Assembly (NCBI GenBank): GCA_019745415.1
Contig: JAIETF010000069.1
Coordinates: forward strand, 17,262-81,261
Length of the DNA: 64,000 nt
Origin: Candidatus Obscuribacterales bacterium
GTDB taxonomy: Bacteria > Cyanobacteriota > Vampirovibrionia > Obscuribacterales > Obscuribacteraceae
Direction of reading: 5' to 3'
Part shown: positions 53,391-62,479 of the stretch, one piece after another
How positions within the stretch are numbered: position 1 is the stretch's first letter
Layout: each line of letters opens with the position of its first letter
Translations under genes and position numbers: made by a program
The notes under the pieces: model-generated
What the model was told of the DNA's origin: nothing
The model's input: only the letters and a program-made list of their open reading frames with translations
Databases searched by the model: none

Positions 53391-54770
53391 TTATCCTGGG
53401 TTGCTGTTCTTGAGAGCCGCAGCCTCAGCCAAATGCATAACCTTGACATTTTGCCGGCGCGCCTTGACACCTGCCTCCAACTGCAAAAGACAGCCGGGGT
53501 TTGCCGTCACGACGACATCGGCGCCGCACTTTTCTAAACAGTCCATCTTGGCATCAAGCACCGCCAAAGAGGTCTCTGTATTGATGAGATTGTAAATGCC
53601 GGCGCTGCCGCAGCAATGCTCACTATTCTCCAATTCCACCCGCTCGATAAGCCCCACCTTGCTCAGATAGTCAAGAATCGCCTCTGGTTGAGAGCGCACC
53701 CCCTGGGCATGGGCTAGATGGCAGGCGGCATGATAAGCCACCTTCTTCCTGCCGCCCGAGATAAATTCATCAGCATCGCTGTCTTTTAAACTGGCGGCAT
53801 AGACCTCTGAAAAATCACGAACTCGACCGGCAAAGAGACGAGCCCTCTCAATCAAGTCCTCGTTTAATGCCGTTTCTTGCCATCCCTGCAATAAATGTTC
53901 ATAGCTCTTCAGCATAGCCCCGCAGCCGGCTGAAGTGACAACTATTTCACCGTCAGTATTTTGAAAAGATTCAATATTGGCAATAGCTAGCTTTACGGCA
54001 AGATCAGAGTCGCCGGCATGGTGGGCAAGAGCGCCGCAGCAGGTCTGCTTGGGCAATTGCAAGTTATGGCTTGAGGCTAAGACCCTGACGGCATCGAGAT
54101 TAACGTGGTTATAAAAAACATCCATGACACAACCGCGAAAAAACTGCAAAGGCGGCATTTTTTCAGACCGAGATTTTTTTCGTGTACGCTCTATCTCTTT
54201 TGCGAGACTGCGTGGCAATCTCATTGACGGTGTAAAAGTGACGAAATCACAAAGCTTGGCAATCACCTTAACGGCAACCTTAAAGCTATCAGGAAAGATG
54301 GCCCTAAGCAGATAGGGTAACTTGGTTAGTCCCAAAATCTGTACAAAATGCAAAAGATAGCCAAGCAGCCTGAGAAGCCAATAGTTGGGCAAAACCTTGG
54401 CAAACGAAAACCGCATCAGAGTAGCAAGTAGCGGCGTTCGGCGCGCGGCCAACTGCGGTCGCACACTATCTAAAATTTCTTCGTAATGCACACCCGAAGG
54501 ACAAGCAGTCTGGCAGCCAAGACAACCCAAACAAGAAGATAAATGCTGAGCGGCTCGATCAGACAAACTCCCCTCTTCCGCACTCTTAGCCACTGCCAGA
54601 ATGCGCCCGCGCGGCGACTGACTCTCTAACCCGGAGACAAGATAGGTTGGACAGGCAGGCAGGCAAAGACCGCAATGAATACAGCTGGAAAGCAGTTCCT
54701 TTGAGACTTTCAAGCTAGAGAGGTCGATTAGCTTAGCGGACTGACCCTGCCCTTGTTCAGAACTGCTCAT
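53391..54770 (-). CDS. glcF: GlcF-like iron-sulfur subunit of glycolate/lactate oxidase
   Basis: It is a 459-residue protein with two [4Fe-4S] ferredoxin motifs: C30, C33, C36 and C40, and C80, C83, C86 and C90 (CLGCLGCQTACPSG). Two CCG domains follow, one with FRGCVMD and TCCGALAHHAGD, the other with YHAACHLAHAQGV and EHCCGSAGIY. This is the GlcF layout. It passes electrons from the flavin subunits to quinone. The start ATG shares a base with the glcE stop. The catalytic flavin subunit GlcD is not in the window. Confidence 0.9.
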   Translation of the reverse strand: MSSSEQGQGQSAKLIDLSSLKVSKELLSSCIHCGLCLPACPTYLVSGLESQSPRGRILAVAKSAEEGSLSDRAAQHLSSCLGCLGCQTACPSGVHYEEILDSVRPQLAARRTPLLATLMRFSFAKVLPNYWLLRLLGYLLHFVQILGLTKLPYLLRAIFPDSFKVAVKVIAKLCDFVTFTPSMRLPRSLAKEIERTRKKSRSEKMPPLQFFRGCVMDVFYNHVNLDAVRVLASSHNLQLPKQTCCGALAHHAGDSDLAVKLAIANIESFQNTDGEIVVTSAGCGAMLKSYEHLLQGWQETALNEDLIERARLFAGRVRDFSEVYAASLKDSDADEFISGGRKKVAYHAACHLAHAQGVRSQPEAILDYLSKVGLIERVELENSEHCCGSAGIYNLINTETSLAVLDAKMDCLEKCGADVVVTANPGCLLQLEAGVKARRQNVKVMHLAEAAALKNSNPG

Positions 54771-56038
54771 CAGCCACCCCGTAAAACTGTCCCGAATATA
54801 TCAAAACGGGCGCGGGGATCTAGTGCCTCTCTAAGCCGTCCACAATAATACGAATCAGTGTCGGAAGAGAAGATAAGCAGTCCGGAAAAACGCAACTCAA
54901 AGGCAAATCTGTCGAAACTGTAGATTCCCTCATTTAAGGCCTTGCCTTTTGCCCTTGCCTTATCAAAGACCTGAAATAAACTGCCAAGCAGTTGTTCAAC
55001 AGAGGCAAAAAGCTCAAGCGCCCCATCTTTGCCACTAAGCCTGCTGAGTAAACCCGCAAGAGAAATGGTTAGGCGACCATGGGCCGGTCTATATCGGAAG
55101 GGCAAAGAGAAGCTTGCCAAAGCTTCAATAAGCTGAGAAGCCAATTTGAGCGAACAGAAAAGGTCGAGCCGATCAAGCCAAGGGCTGTCGTAATCGGCAA
55201 AGAAGGCTTCTTCGCTATGACCAGCCTCTTGCACTGACAATTCTTGAGAAGAGAGCGCCAAAACTTTAGCACCTAATTCATCGACATAGACGGACGGACC
55301 ATCAAATGACATAACCAAGGCGCAATTGTCCTCCGGCCCAAGCGAAACTACTTCAAGGGCACTAAAAGCAATACCGGACGACAGCGCTCTTGAGGCGAAA
55401 TCAAGCAAAGTCCTGCCCTGATTTTGCTTTGACCGGGTATGACCGAAGAAGAACCGCCTGGCTTGAGGCTTGGCAAAGAGCCTCATAAAATAGGAAAGGG
55501 GCAAGCCGAAATAATGATTGCCTACAAAAAGCTTGGTGACATCATAGCCGGTGACATTCTTAACCACTCGCCCACCGCCTTTGACAAGCCGGCCACTGCC
55601 GTCAAGAAAAGTCAAACCAAGCAAATTGGAACGCAGGGCGCCGTAACCGGTTTCGAGTAGACCCCCGTCTCCTAGCCTGAAAATTTCAAGTAATGATAGT
55701 GAAGCATAAGCGCTTGATACAGGAAAGATCTGCCCGGTCAGTTGCTCTTGAACAAAGGACAATGCTGTACCGGCTTGAAATTCAGCCACTAGATCTGAAA
55801 CCACGTATTCGCTTAGTCCACAAAATGCCGACATATCTAGGCAGACGAGATCTCGTTCGGCTCTTGCCTGGTCGACCAAATACAAAAATCTATCTGAAAA
55901 CTGAGAATTAAAAGGGAGCACCAGCTGGGTTGACTGCACCAGCCGCACAAGTTCAACCATGCCGACCGGACGAAAACTAACCGCCTCACGCTGCTGCGTT
56001 TTTGCAACCGCAGAGAAGAGAGTCGATATAGATGGCAT
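54770..56038 (-). CDS. glcE: GlcE-like FAD-binding subunit of glycolate oxidase
   Basis: The C-terminal half of the FAD-binding (VAO-type) region shows the GlcE signature GRVVKNVTGYDVTKLFVG at about 188-205, preceded by GALRSNLLGLTFLDGSGRLVKGG (quoted in part). The N-terminal FAD site is weak. I chose the ATG at 56038 (MPSISTLFSAVAKT); a TTG at 56107 would extend it but would leave no gap before the divergent csaB start. It has 422 residues, slightly longer than E. coli GlcE. It forms a unit with glcF. Confidence 0.85.
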   Translation of the reverse strand: MPSISTLFSAVAKTQQREAVSFRPVGMVELVRLVQSTQLVLPFNSQFSDRFLYLVDQARAERDLVCLDMSAFCGLSEYVVSDLVAEFQAGTALSFVQEQLTGQIFPVSSAYASLSLLEIFRLGDGGLLETGYGALRSNLLGLTFLDGSGRLVKGGGRVVKNVTGYDVTKLFVGNHYFGLPLSYFMRLFAKPQARRFFFGHTRSKQNQGRTLLDFASRALSSGIAFSALEVVSLGPEDNCALVMSFDGPSVYVDELGAKVLALSSQELSVQEAGHSEEAFFADYDSPWLDRLDLFCSLKLASQLIEALASFSLPFRYRPAHGRLTISLAGLLSRLSGKDGALELFASVEQLLGSLFQVFDKARAKGKALNEGIYSFDRFAFELRFSGLLIFSSDTDSYYCGRLREALDPRARFDIFGTVLRGG

Positions 56039-56107
56039 ATATTCCACTTTGAAAAACTTGCCTTGTGGTTGGGCGAAATTGCCTGGGCAACTGATAATAT
56101 AACGCAA

Positions 56108-57226
56108 ATGAAGGTTTCAGGCACTCGCAATAAAATCGTCGTATCGGGCTATTACGGCTTCGATAATCTTGGAGACGAAGCTATTCTAGAAGTTCTCACC
56201 TCTGAACTCAAAGAATTTTCAGATCCCCAAAATATAGTCGTACTTTCGCAAGACCCCGAGACCACTAAGAAACGTTATGGCGTCACTGCCATCAACCGCT
56301 GGCGACTGCCTGAAATCGCCGCCCAATTGAGACAAGCCCGACTTTTTGTCAGCGGCGGCGGCGGACTATTCCAAGACACCGAATCAGTCAAGTCTGTCAT
56401 TTACTATGGCGGGCTAATTTCTATTGCCACTGCCTGCGGTGCACCAACCTTTATTTACGCCCAGGGTTTAGGTCCCCTCAAGACAGCATTAGCAAGGCTG
56501 ATTACCAGACTGGCACTAGCGCAGCCTGCTCTTATTGCAGTAAGGGACTCAAAATCGCTTGCCCTCTTGCAAGAATGGCGTTTGCCGGCCTATGAAACCG
56601 GTGACCCGGTTTGGTTGATGGAGCCGAGCGCCTTGCCGCCCGGCATTGAAAACAAGCTAAAGCAGCAGCAAGGCAAAATTTTGGCACTTTCTTTGCGTAA
56701 GCTGGAGACATTTGGAGACGGACAGATTCGCCTACTAGCCCAGTCTCTAAGCAGGACATTTGCCGACGAATACACACTCTTGGCTCTGCCCTTGCAAAGA
56801 AATCAAGATCAAGAAGCCTTGTCCGTTTTTACCGATGAGTGGCTAAAGCTGGGTGGCAGGAGCCTCGAACTGGATTTCGCTTTAATCGAGAAACCAAGCC
56901 AATGGCTTGCCCTCATCTCGCAGGTGGATTTTCTGGTGGGCATGAGGTTGCATTCTCTAATTATGGCTCTATCTCAAAATGTCCCGGTAGCAGGTCTGGC
57001 CTATGACCCGAAAGTAAGTCATGTGCTTGAGGAATTTGAAGCGATTTCGCTGCCTTTGCAAGCAGAGAAAGAAAGTGACTACGCCATATTGCTTAAGGAT
57101 CTGTTTAATAATGAGGCGGGTAAGGCCGCAATCAAGGGTCAGACGAAAACAGCAAATCATCTGCTCCGAATGAGACAAGCTGCTTGTCAGAACAAGGCGC
57201 TTCTGGCTAAAATTCTCTCCTATTGA
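56108..57226 (+). CDS. csaB: CsaB-type polysaccharide pyruvyl transferase
   Basis: CsaB adds pyruvate ketals to a wall-linked polysaccharide, which then binds SLH domains. It has VVSGYYGFDNLGDEAILEVL near the N-terminus, then FVSGGGGLFQD, FIYAQGLGPL and VGMRLHSLIMAL, all family motifs. I use the ATG at 56108 because it places the GYYG motif as in relatives; an upstream ATG at 56063 is possible. The 372 residues are normal. wecG follows after 10 bp. Confidence 0.92.
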   Translation: MKVSGTRNKIVVSGYYGFDNLGDEAILEVLTSELKEFSDPQNIVVLSQDPETTKKRYGVTAINRWRLPEIAAQLRQARLFVSGGGGLFQDTESVKSVIYYGGLISIATACGAPTFIYAQGLGPLKTALARLITRLALAQPALIAVRDSKSLALLQEWRLPAYETGDPVWLMEPSALPPGIENKLKQQQGKILALSLRKLETFGDGQIRLLAQSLSRTFADEYTLLALPLQRNQDQEALSVFTDEWLKLGGRSLELDFALIEKPSQWLALISQVDFLVGMRLHSLIMALSQNVPVAGLAYDPKVSHVLEEFEAISLPLQAEKESDYAILLKDLFNNEAGKAAIKGQTKTANHLLRMRQAACQNKALLAKILSY

Positions 57227-57236
57227 GGCAAGAACA

Positions 57237-58082
57237 TTGACTAACTTAAGCGCACAAAATCTGCAAAATCGCGGCATAGCCAGAGCCTATGTCCTAGGCT
57301 ATCCGGTCGACACCGTCTCGATGGTAGAAGCCCTCAACCTAATAGGCGAATTTTGGCAGAACCATAAACCGATGCATGTGGTCACACTCAATGCCGAAAT
57401 GACCATGCAGTCGATTAGCAATAACGAATTGGGCACGATCATTGAGAAGGCTGACTTGGTAGTCCCAGACGGCGCCGGAGTCATATTAGCCTTGCGCGCG
57501 CGCGGAGCTGAGTATAAGAAAGTCGATCGTTTGCCCGGTATCGAACTAGCGGCAAATACACTGGAAACGGCCAACAGACTAGGCAAGAAAGTAGCACTCT
57601 TGGGCGGGAAGCCTGAAGTGATGGAGAGCCTGGTCAAAGTTGTTAAAGAGAAGTATCCAGGCGTCAAGCTGACAGCGGCTATCAATGGATACTTCAAAGA
57701 AGAGGAAGAAAGCAAAGTCGTAGAAGAACTGGCGGCAGAAAGTCCTGATTTGCTTTTAGTCGCTCTCGGAGTGCCAAGACAGGAATACTTCATCAATAAA
57801 CACCGCAATAAGTTTCCCGGCACAGTCATGATTGGAGTGGGCGGATCTTTCGATGTCTGGACCGGCTATGTGCAAAGAGCACCGGAAACCTATCAAAAGT
57901 TACACCTAGAGTGGCTCTATCGTCTCATCAAAGAGCCCTGGCGCTTCAAGAGAATGGCCGGCACGCTGCCGAAATTTGCTGTCAGGTCCTTACTTGAAAG
58001 TCTTTCAGGCAAGATGAAAGCCACTGTTGCCCGGGAGCCCTTACAAGAAGTGCTGGAAGCCGAAGCGCGGAAGCTGAAGTAA
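57237..58082 (+). CDS. WecG/TagA/CpsF-family glycosyltransferase
   Basis: The enzyme transfers an N-acetylhexosaminuronic acid or N-acetylmannosamine unit to a lipid-linked sugar. It has VTLNAEMTMQSISN, VPDGAGVILALRARG, LVALGVPRQEYFI, VGGSFDVWTG and the LEWLYRLIKEPWRFKRM C-terminus. It has 281 residues. The start is TTG with GAGG 8 bp upstream. With csaB it makes a wall-polymer pair. mrnC follows 6 bp downstream, as a third gene. Confidence 0.9.
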   Translation: MTNLSAQNLQNRGIARAYVLGYPVDTVSMVEALNLIGEFWQNHKPMHVVTLNAEMTMQSISNNELGTIIEKADLVVPDGAGVILALRARGAEYKKVDRLPGIELAANTLETANRLGKKVALLGGKPEVMESLVKVVKEKYPGVKLTAAINGYFKEEEESKVVEELAAESPDLLLVALGVPRQEYFINKHRNKFPGTVMIGVGGSFDVWTGYVQRAPETYQKLHLEWLYRLIKEPWRFKRMAGTLPKFAVRSLLESLSGKMKATVAREPLQEVLEAEARKLK

Positions 58083-58088
58083 GACTTT

Positions 58089-58493
58089 ATGCTCTTTGAT
58101 CTGAGTTTCATGCCAGACATGGCCCAAGAAGAAAGACTAAGAGCGGTGAAGGAGCTCGACTTGAGAAGTCTCGCCCATCTAGGTGATGCTGTTTTTGAAC
58201 TTTATGAAAGACAGCGTCAAATTTTAGAACAGAGCACGGTGCGAAAATTGCACGACAAGGTTGTAGGCCGGGTTAATTCAAAAGAACAAGCAAGACTGCT
58301 ATTGGCATTGAAACCACATCTTACAGAAGAAGAAAACGACATTGTTCGTCGTGCCCGCAATCTCAAGGCTGGCATAAGGCGAAACGTCGAACAAGCCACG
58401 CTAAGGCAAGCGACGGCATTTGAAGCCCTGATAGGCTTTCTTTACCTGACCAATGAGACCAGGCTAAGACTCTTACTAGATATGACAACTTAA
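58089..58493 (+). CDS. mrnC: Mini-ribonuclease III
   Basis: This 134-residue protein is the RNase III catalytic domain without a dsRNA-binding domain. The catalytic acids are D33 in LGDAVFELYERQ and E112 in ATAFEALIGFLYL. HDKVVGRVNSKEQARLL and ARNLKAG complete the family pattern. In Bacillus it matures 23S rRNA ends. The first Met is used; Met8 or Met11 are alternatives. Its presence is a useful taxonomic hint, since it is common in Firmicutes and Cyanobacteria. Confidence 0.93.
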   Translation: MLFDLSFMPDMAQEERLRAVKELDLRSLAHLGDAVFELYERQRQILEQSTVRKLHDKVVGRVNSKEQARLLLALKPHLTEEENDIVRRARNLKAGIRRNVEQATLRQATAFEALIGFLYLTNETRLRLLLDMTT

Positions 58494-58625
58494 GTGAACT
58501 CTAAATCTTAAGAGTAGGTTGTAATGCACCGGGCACCGACTAACTGGTGTTAACTTTACGACAGGGGCGCTAATTCAGCGTCCACGCGACTTACTGAAAG
58601 CCCTCATTATTTAGAATAGATAAAG

Positions 58626-59738
58626 ATGTCTCTTCAAACCGAAGAAATCTACCGCACACTCCTGCTCTATTCGGCCGATGCCGTAATAGTCACTGACTGT
58701 GCCGGCACTATTACCACCACCAATCCATCATTTGCCAAACTAGTGGGCGCCGCTGTAGACGAACTAATCGGCACAAGCCTAGCCAATCTTGTGGTAGCTG
58801 ATTGGGAACATAGTGAAGAGAAAACCATTACTAGTAATAATGGCACTAACGCCGATGAAGACGCTGAGTCGACAGGCGACACCCAAGCCGTCACTATACT
58901 AAGTCGCACCGGCTCAGAGCTGATAATGCCGGCAGCCCGCTTTCCTCTCTTCAATCAAAAGAGTGGAAAACCAGATGGGCACCTGACCATCATTTATGTA
59001 ATCCAAGCCAATTCCCTACAACAAGCCCAGACTGAATTCGTCAGCACGGTTTCGCACGAGTTGCGCACGCCGCTCACCAGCATCAAAGGTTTTGCCGACA
59101 CCATATTGAGAGCCGGCGACCGCCTCGATAGCTCTCAGCAAAGACGTTATGTCGGCATCATCAAAGACCAAGCCGACCGGCTCACCAGATTGGTGGAAGA
59201 TCTACTTGCCGTATCTAGGTTGGAATCGAAGAAGCTGCAACTAACCATCAGAGCCTTAGACTTAAAAGAAGCGATCGAAAGAGTTCAACAGAACCTGGCC
59301 GATAAAGCGAAAAAGCATACTGTGATACTACAGATACCACCAGGTCTGACACCAGTCTGGGCTGATGCCGACCGCCTCGAGCAAATTCTCACCAATCTCA
59401 TCGACAATGCCATCAAATATTCTCAGGCCGGCACGACCGTGACAATCACAGCCAAAGGAATACAAGACACACCAGAGATGGTCGAATTCAGCGTCTGTGA
59501 TCAAGGTGTAGGAATTCCGGAAGAACACCTCCCACAGGTCTTCTCAAAGTTCGGCAGACTGGATAATCCCCTGGTTAGACAAACAGAAGGCACAGGTTTG
59601 GGACTCTACATCACTCGCTCTCTGGTACTCGCCCTGGGCGGTCAAATCACCGTAGAGAGCGTGCCCGGTTCCACTACTTTTACAGTGAAGCTTCCAGCGG
59701 CCACCCCGGAACAACAAGCAGCCAGAGGCAGAGGTTGA
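58626..59738 (+). CDS. PAS sensor histidine kinase
   Basis: The 370-residue soluble kinase has a PAS domain (about 8-130, with a long Asn/Asp/Glu-rich insertion at 68-86). Its core is HisKA with H144 in STVSHELRTPLTSIKGF, followed by LIDNAIKYS, VCDQGVGIPEE and GTGLGLYITRSLV. No membrane helix is present. The next gene begins 1 bp after its stop and encodes a receiver-like protein, its expected target. Confidence 0.93.
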   Translation: MSLQTEEIYRTLLLYSADAVIVTDCAGTITTTNPSFAKLVGAAVDELIGTSLANLVVADWEHSEEKTITSNNGTNADEDAESTGDTQAVTILSRTGSELIMPAARFPLFNQKSGKPDGHLTIIYVIQANSLQQAQTEFVSTVSHELRTPLTSIKGFADTILRAGDRLDSSQQRRYVGIIKDQADRLTRLVEDLLAVSRLESKKLQLTIRALDLKEAIERVQQNLADKAKKHTVILQIPPGLTPVWADADRLEQILTNLIDNAIKYSQAGTTVTITAKGIQDTPEMVEFSVCDQGVGIPEEHLPQVFSKFGRLDNPLVRQTEGTGLGLYITRSLVLALGGQITVESVPGSTTFTVKLPAATPEQQAARGRG

Positions 59739-59739
59739 T

Positions 59740-61131
59740 ATGCTTTTGCCGACACCGGTGATCTTGATTATCAACCAGCCCAGACAGGCTGCCGAGTTCT
59801 CCCAAGTACTCGAAAAAACCGGTGCTAAGGTTCATGCCGCCACGTCCTTCGAAGAGGCGAACGAACTACTTTCCTTCCTGCATCCAGACATCATTATCTT
59901 GCCCAATCAGTTGGAAGGCAGCGACGGCGGCGATGGTCGACTTTACTGTCAACAGGTGAGGGCCACCTTAGCGCCACCACGACCGGTGCTAGTCTTGTTA
60001 CACCCCTCCACCGATGTCACTGAACGAATCAATGCTTTTCGCTATGGCGCCGACGATGTCCTAGGTGATCCCATCGACAAGAACGAGCTGGCTATCAGAG
60101 TTCTCGCCCATCTCAGGCGCAGACAAGAAGAATTTTCGCACCAACTGACCCAATTGCCGGGTCCGAATCAGATACGAAGGATGCTTGAGCAATGTCTCTA
60201 TAGCGATAGACATTGGGCGGCCATCTCTATCGACCTCAATAAAATCAGGGTCTATAACGAGACCTATGGCGACCTAGCCGGCGATCAGCTAATCAAAGCA
60301 TTGGCAGCGATTCTCACTGATATAGCCGACGACAACGAATTTGTCGGTCATATTGAAGCCGATGATTTCTTGATGGTGACCAGACCTGAATTAGCCGAAA
60401 AAAAGGCTGAGCTAATCTGTAGGCAATTCGACAGCATCAGCTCACGTTTCTATCCGAAAGGCGATATAGAAAGAGGATACCTGATCTCAACCGGCCGGGG
60501 CGGGATTCGCAGAAGAGTACCGCTAATTTCAATCGCATGCGGTATCGTCAGCAGTACCACACGAAAGTTTCAATCATACGTCGATGTGCTCACAACAGCT
60601 AGAGACTATCGCTATCTAGCCAAACAAAAGCAAGGCAGCTGCTGGATCTCAGAAAAGAATGCCGACGAAGTACCGTATCCCTTACCGGTAGGGCAGGATG
60701 CCCAAAGCGGCCATGCCGGCGCGGAACTAAGCGAACAGGAGTTTTGCGAACGCACGACTCGCATCTTGGTTGTAGAACCAGATGGAGCTATGGCTTGCCT
60801 TCTGCAAGAGACACTTGCCCTGGAAGGCTATACCGTACAGGTAACCAGTTCGGCCGATGACGCTCTTGAATTGGCTCGCTACGAGCCTCATCCCGACTTA
60901 ATTCTGCTTGAATCAAATCTAACTGGACGCAAACTAGACGGCTGGAAGCTCTGCCGCGAACTAAAGTCGGACGAGGAATTATCCAAAATCTGGATTGTAA
61001 TGGCCACCTCACATCCCGACCAATCACTTGCCCTAGAAGCCGGTGCCGACCTCTACCTGCCAAAGCCCTTCGACATGCCATCTTTACTTACTGAAGTCAG
61101 CCTTTTGTTGCGTTCTCGCTTTAATTTCTAA
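59740..61131 (+). CDS. Degenerate receiver - GGDEF - receiver protein
   Basis: The 463-residue protein has a receiver-like domain (1-125), a GGDEF-like domain (about 140-305) and a second receiver (about 340-463). In the first, P55 replaces the phosphorylated Asp, NQ replaces the acidic pair and D110 replaces the Lys. In the second, E391 stands in place of the Asp while K442 and T423 are kept. The GGDEF motif reads EADDF (206-210), so diguanylate cyclase activity is unlikely. It may be a scaffold, a nucleotide sensor or an effector of the PAS kinase encoded 1 bp upstream. Confidence 0.88.
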   Translation: MLLPTPVILIINQPRQAAEFSQVLEKTGAKVHAATSFEEANELLSFLHPDIIILPNQLEGSDGGDGRLYCQQVRATLAPPRPVLVLLHPSTDVTERINAFRYGADDVLGDPIDKNELAIRVLAHLRRRQEEFSHQLTQLPGPNQIRRMLEQCLYSDRHWAAISIDLNKIRVYNETYGDLAGDQLIKALAAILTDIADDNEFVGHIEADDFLMVTRPELAEKKAELICRQFDSISSRFYPKGDIERGYLISTGRGGIRRRVPLISIACGIVSSTTRKFQSYVDVLTTARDYRYLAKQKQGSCWISEKNADEVPYPLPVGQDAQSGHAGAELSEQEFCERTTRILVVEPDGAMACLLQETLALEGYTVQVTSSADDALELARYEPHPDLILLESNLTGRKLDGWKLCRELKSDEELSKIWIVMATSHPDQSLALEAGADLYLPKPFDMPSLLTEVSLLLRSRFNF

Positions 61132-61143
61132 AGCAAGAAGAAT

Positions 61144-61737
61144 CTAGCCTAACTGTTCGATAATCCAACGAGCAGCTTCTACTATGGAACCAGCCTGAAA
61201 ATCAGGCTGAACCTGCCATTGGTAAGTTCCAGCCAACACTTCCTTACCATAGCCGGTCTCGACAAGAATACCTTTGGCGCCGCAGTTCTGTGCTAACTCG
61301 ACATCGGTTGCCTTGTCGCCGACTACGAAAGCTCTATTTCTATCAAGCTCCTCATTCTCAAGAAAGGCTCTCTCAACCAGTCCTGGAGCAGGCTTGCGGC
61401 ACCGGCACTGAATATTGTAGGGACTAACCGTCCCCCCTTCCTCAGCGCTTAGATGGGGGCAATAATAGACTGCGTCGAGTCTGGCGCCATGAAGAGCCAA
61501 AAGCTGCACCAAACGCTGATTAAGGTCCAGAATATGCGACTCAAGATAATAGCCCCGGGCCGCCCCCGTCTGGTTGGTAGTCAAAACGCAGGCTATACCG
61601 GCCTCATTCATGAGCCGCACCGCATCACCGGCTCCCTCAATCAGGTTCAAATTATTCAAGTCTCGAATATAGCCAGCCTCTACATTGAGAGTACCGTCTC
61701 GATCAAGAAAAACGACAGGTCTTTTGGGAAGCGCCAA
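61144..61737 (-). CDS. D-glycero-D-manno-heptose-1,7-bisphosphate 7-phosphatase-like HAD phosphatase
   Basis: This HAD-IIIA phosphatase resembles GmhB. It has VVFLDRDGTLN with nucleophile D12 and D14, LTTNQTGAARGY, the zinc loop CPHLSAEEG with CRCRKPAPGL, and FVVGDKATDVELA. I use the TTG at 61737, preceded 4 bp upstream by GGAGG. The frame is open further, to 61815, but the extra residues are hydrophobic and have no family match. The resulting 198 residues match GmhB (about 190). No other heptose genes are in the window. Confidence 0.88.
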   Translation of the reverse strand: MALPKRPVVFLDRDGTLNVEAGYIRDLNNLNLIEGAGDAVRLMNEAGIACVLTTNQTGAARGYYLESHILDLNQRLVQLLALHGARLDAVYYCPHLSAEEGGTVSPYNIQCRCRKPAPGLVERAFLENEELDRNRAFVVGDKATDVELAQNCGAKGILVETGYGKEVLAGTYQWQVQPDFQAGSIVEAARWIIEQLG

Positions 61738-61896
61738 GGTTCCTCCAATAAATACAGCCAACGCCATAGAGAATACCCAATAAACACAAGCCGGAGCAAG
61801 AGCCCAGGCAAGCAAGCAAGAGCACTATCACGCAGATAGCCAATAGACGCCATTCCAGACATACAAACAAACCATTCTGAATATAAAACACAACAA

Positions 61897-61906
61897 ATAG
61901 TACTAT
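61897..61906. promoter_or_regulatory. Perfect 10-bp palindrome upstream of the BlaI-like gene
   Basis: ATAGTACTAT lies 52 bp before the BlaI-like start codon, and a TGTAGT half-site follows at about 61936. BlaI-group repressors bind TACA/TGTA-type dyads, often at their own promoter. The match is loose. Confidence 0.3.
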
Positions 61907-61958
61907 CAAGCTACGCAGGATATGTTACGATGGTCTGTAGTGGTAAGGGACTAAAGTG

Positions 61959-62360
61959 ATGAGATTACAAGACGAAAACGCATCTTTCCGCATCAACCAG
62001 AGCGGTCTTCAAAAGTTTCTAGGCGACCTTGAATGTGAAATCATGGAATTAGTCTGGAAATTGGCCAATCCCACGACAACCGTCAGAGATGTCTTTGACG
62101 CCCTCAAAGTGAAAAGAGACATTGCCTACACTACTGTAATGACCACAATGGTTCGTCTCTCAGAAAAAGAATTGCTCAAAATTGTAGACAAGGCTGGTCT
62201 AGCCAATGTCTATGTTCCCCGCTATAACCGAGACCAGTTTGTCGAAGAAGCAATCAAACAAATTATGCGCAGCCTCTCAGATGAATATCCACGAGAAGTG
62301 TTGAATTTTATGGAAGCCAACGAAGCACGCATAACCAAGAAGGCAAGCAGGCGTCGCTAA
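61959..62360 (+). CDS. BlaI/MecI/CopY-family transcriptional repressor
   Basis: The protein of about 133 residues has the winged-helix DNA-binding part (LGDLECEIMELVWKLANP, then IAYTTVMTTMVRLSEKELL) and a C-terminal dimerisation helix with SLSDEYPREVLNFM. The start is ATG at 61959 with AAGGGA upstream; a GTG lies directly before it. In Staphylococcus such repressors are cut by BlaR-type proteases. No BlaR gene is adjacent here. Two hairpins follow the stop. Confidence 0.9.
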   Translation: MRLQDENASFRINQSGLQKFLGDLECEIMELVWKLANPTTTVRDVFDALKVKRDIAYTTVMTTMVRLSEKELLKIVDKAGLANVYVPRYNRDQFVEEAIKQIMRSLSDEYPREVLNFMEANEARITKKASRRR

Positions 62361-62390
62361 GATAAACCGACTGACAAAATAGAAAGTAAA

Positions 62391-62425
62391 TAGGACCGCT
62401 CCAATCACTTGTGGGAGCGGTCCTA
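62391..62425 (+). terminator. Hairpin terminator after the BlaI-like gene
   Basis: TAGGACCGCTCC (62391-62402) pairs with GGAGCGGTCCTA (62414-62425) around an 11-nt loop, 31 bp after the stop. It probably ends the plus-strand transcript. Confidence 0.7.
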
Positions 62426-62430
62426 AAACT

Positions 62431-62460
62431 AAAGAGGGAGGCAGCAGTGCCTCCCTCTTT
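62431..62460. terminator. 13-bp hairpin between the BlaI-like gene and the secretin gene
   Basis: AAAGAGGGAGGCA (62431-62443) pairs perfectly with TGCCTCCCTCTTT (62448-62460) with loop GCAG. It lies 20 bp beyond the secretin stop on the minus strand and can serve both convergent genes. Confidence 0.75.
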
Positions 62461-62479
62461 ATCATTACATAACCCGTTC

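Noticed and set aside
56063..56107. Overlapping starts of csaB and glcE
   Set aside because: Both extended starts add residues without family match. The preferred starts at 56108 and 56038 leave a normal divergent gap.
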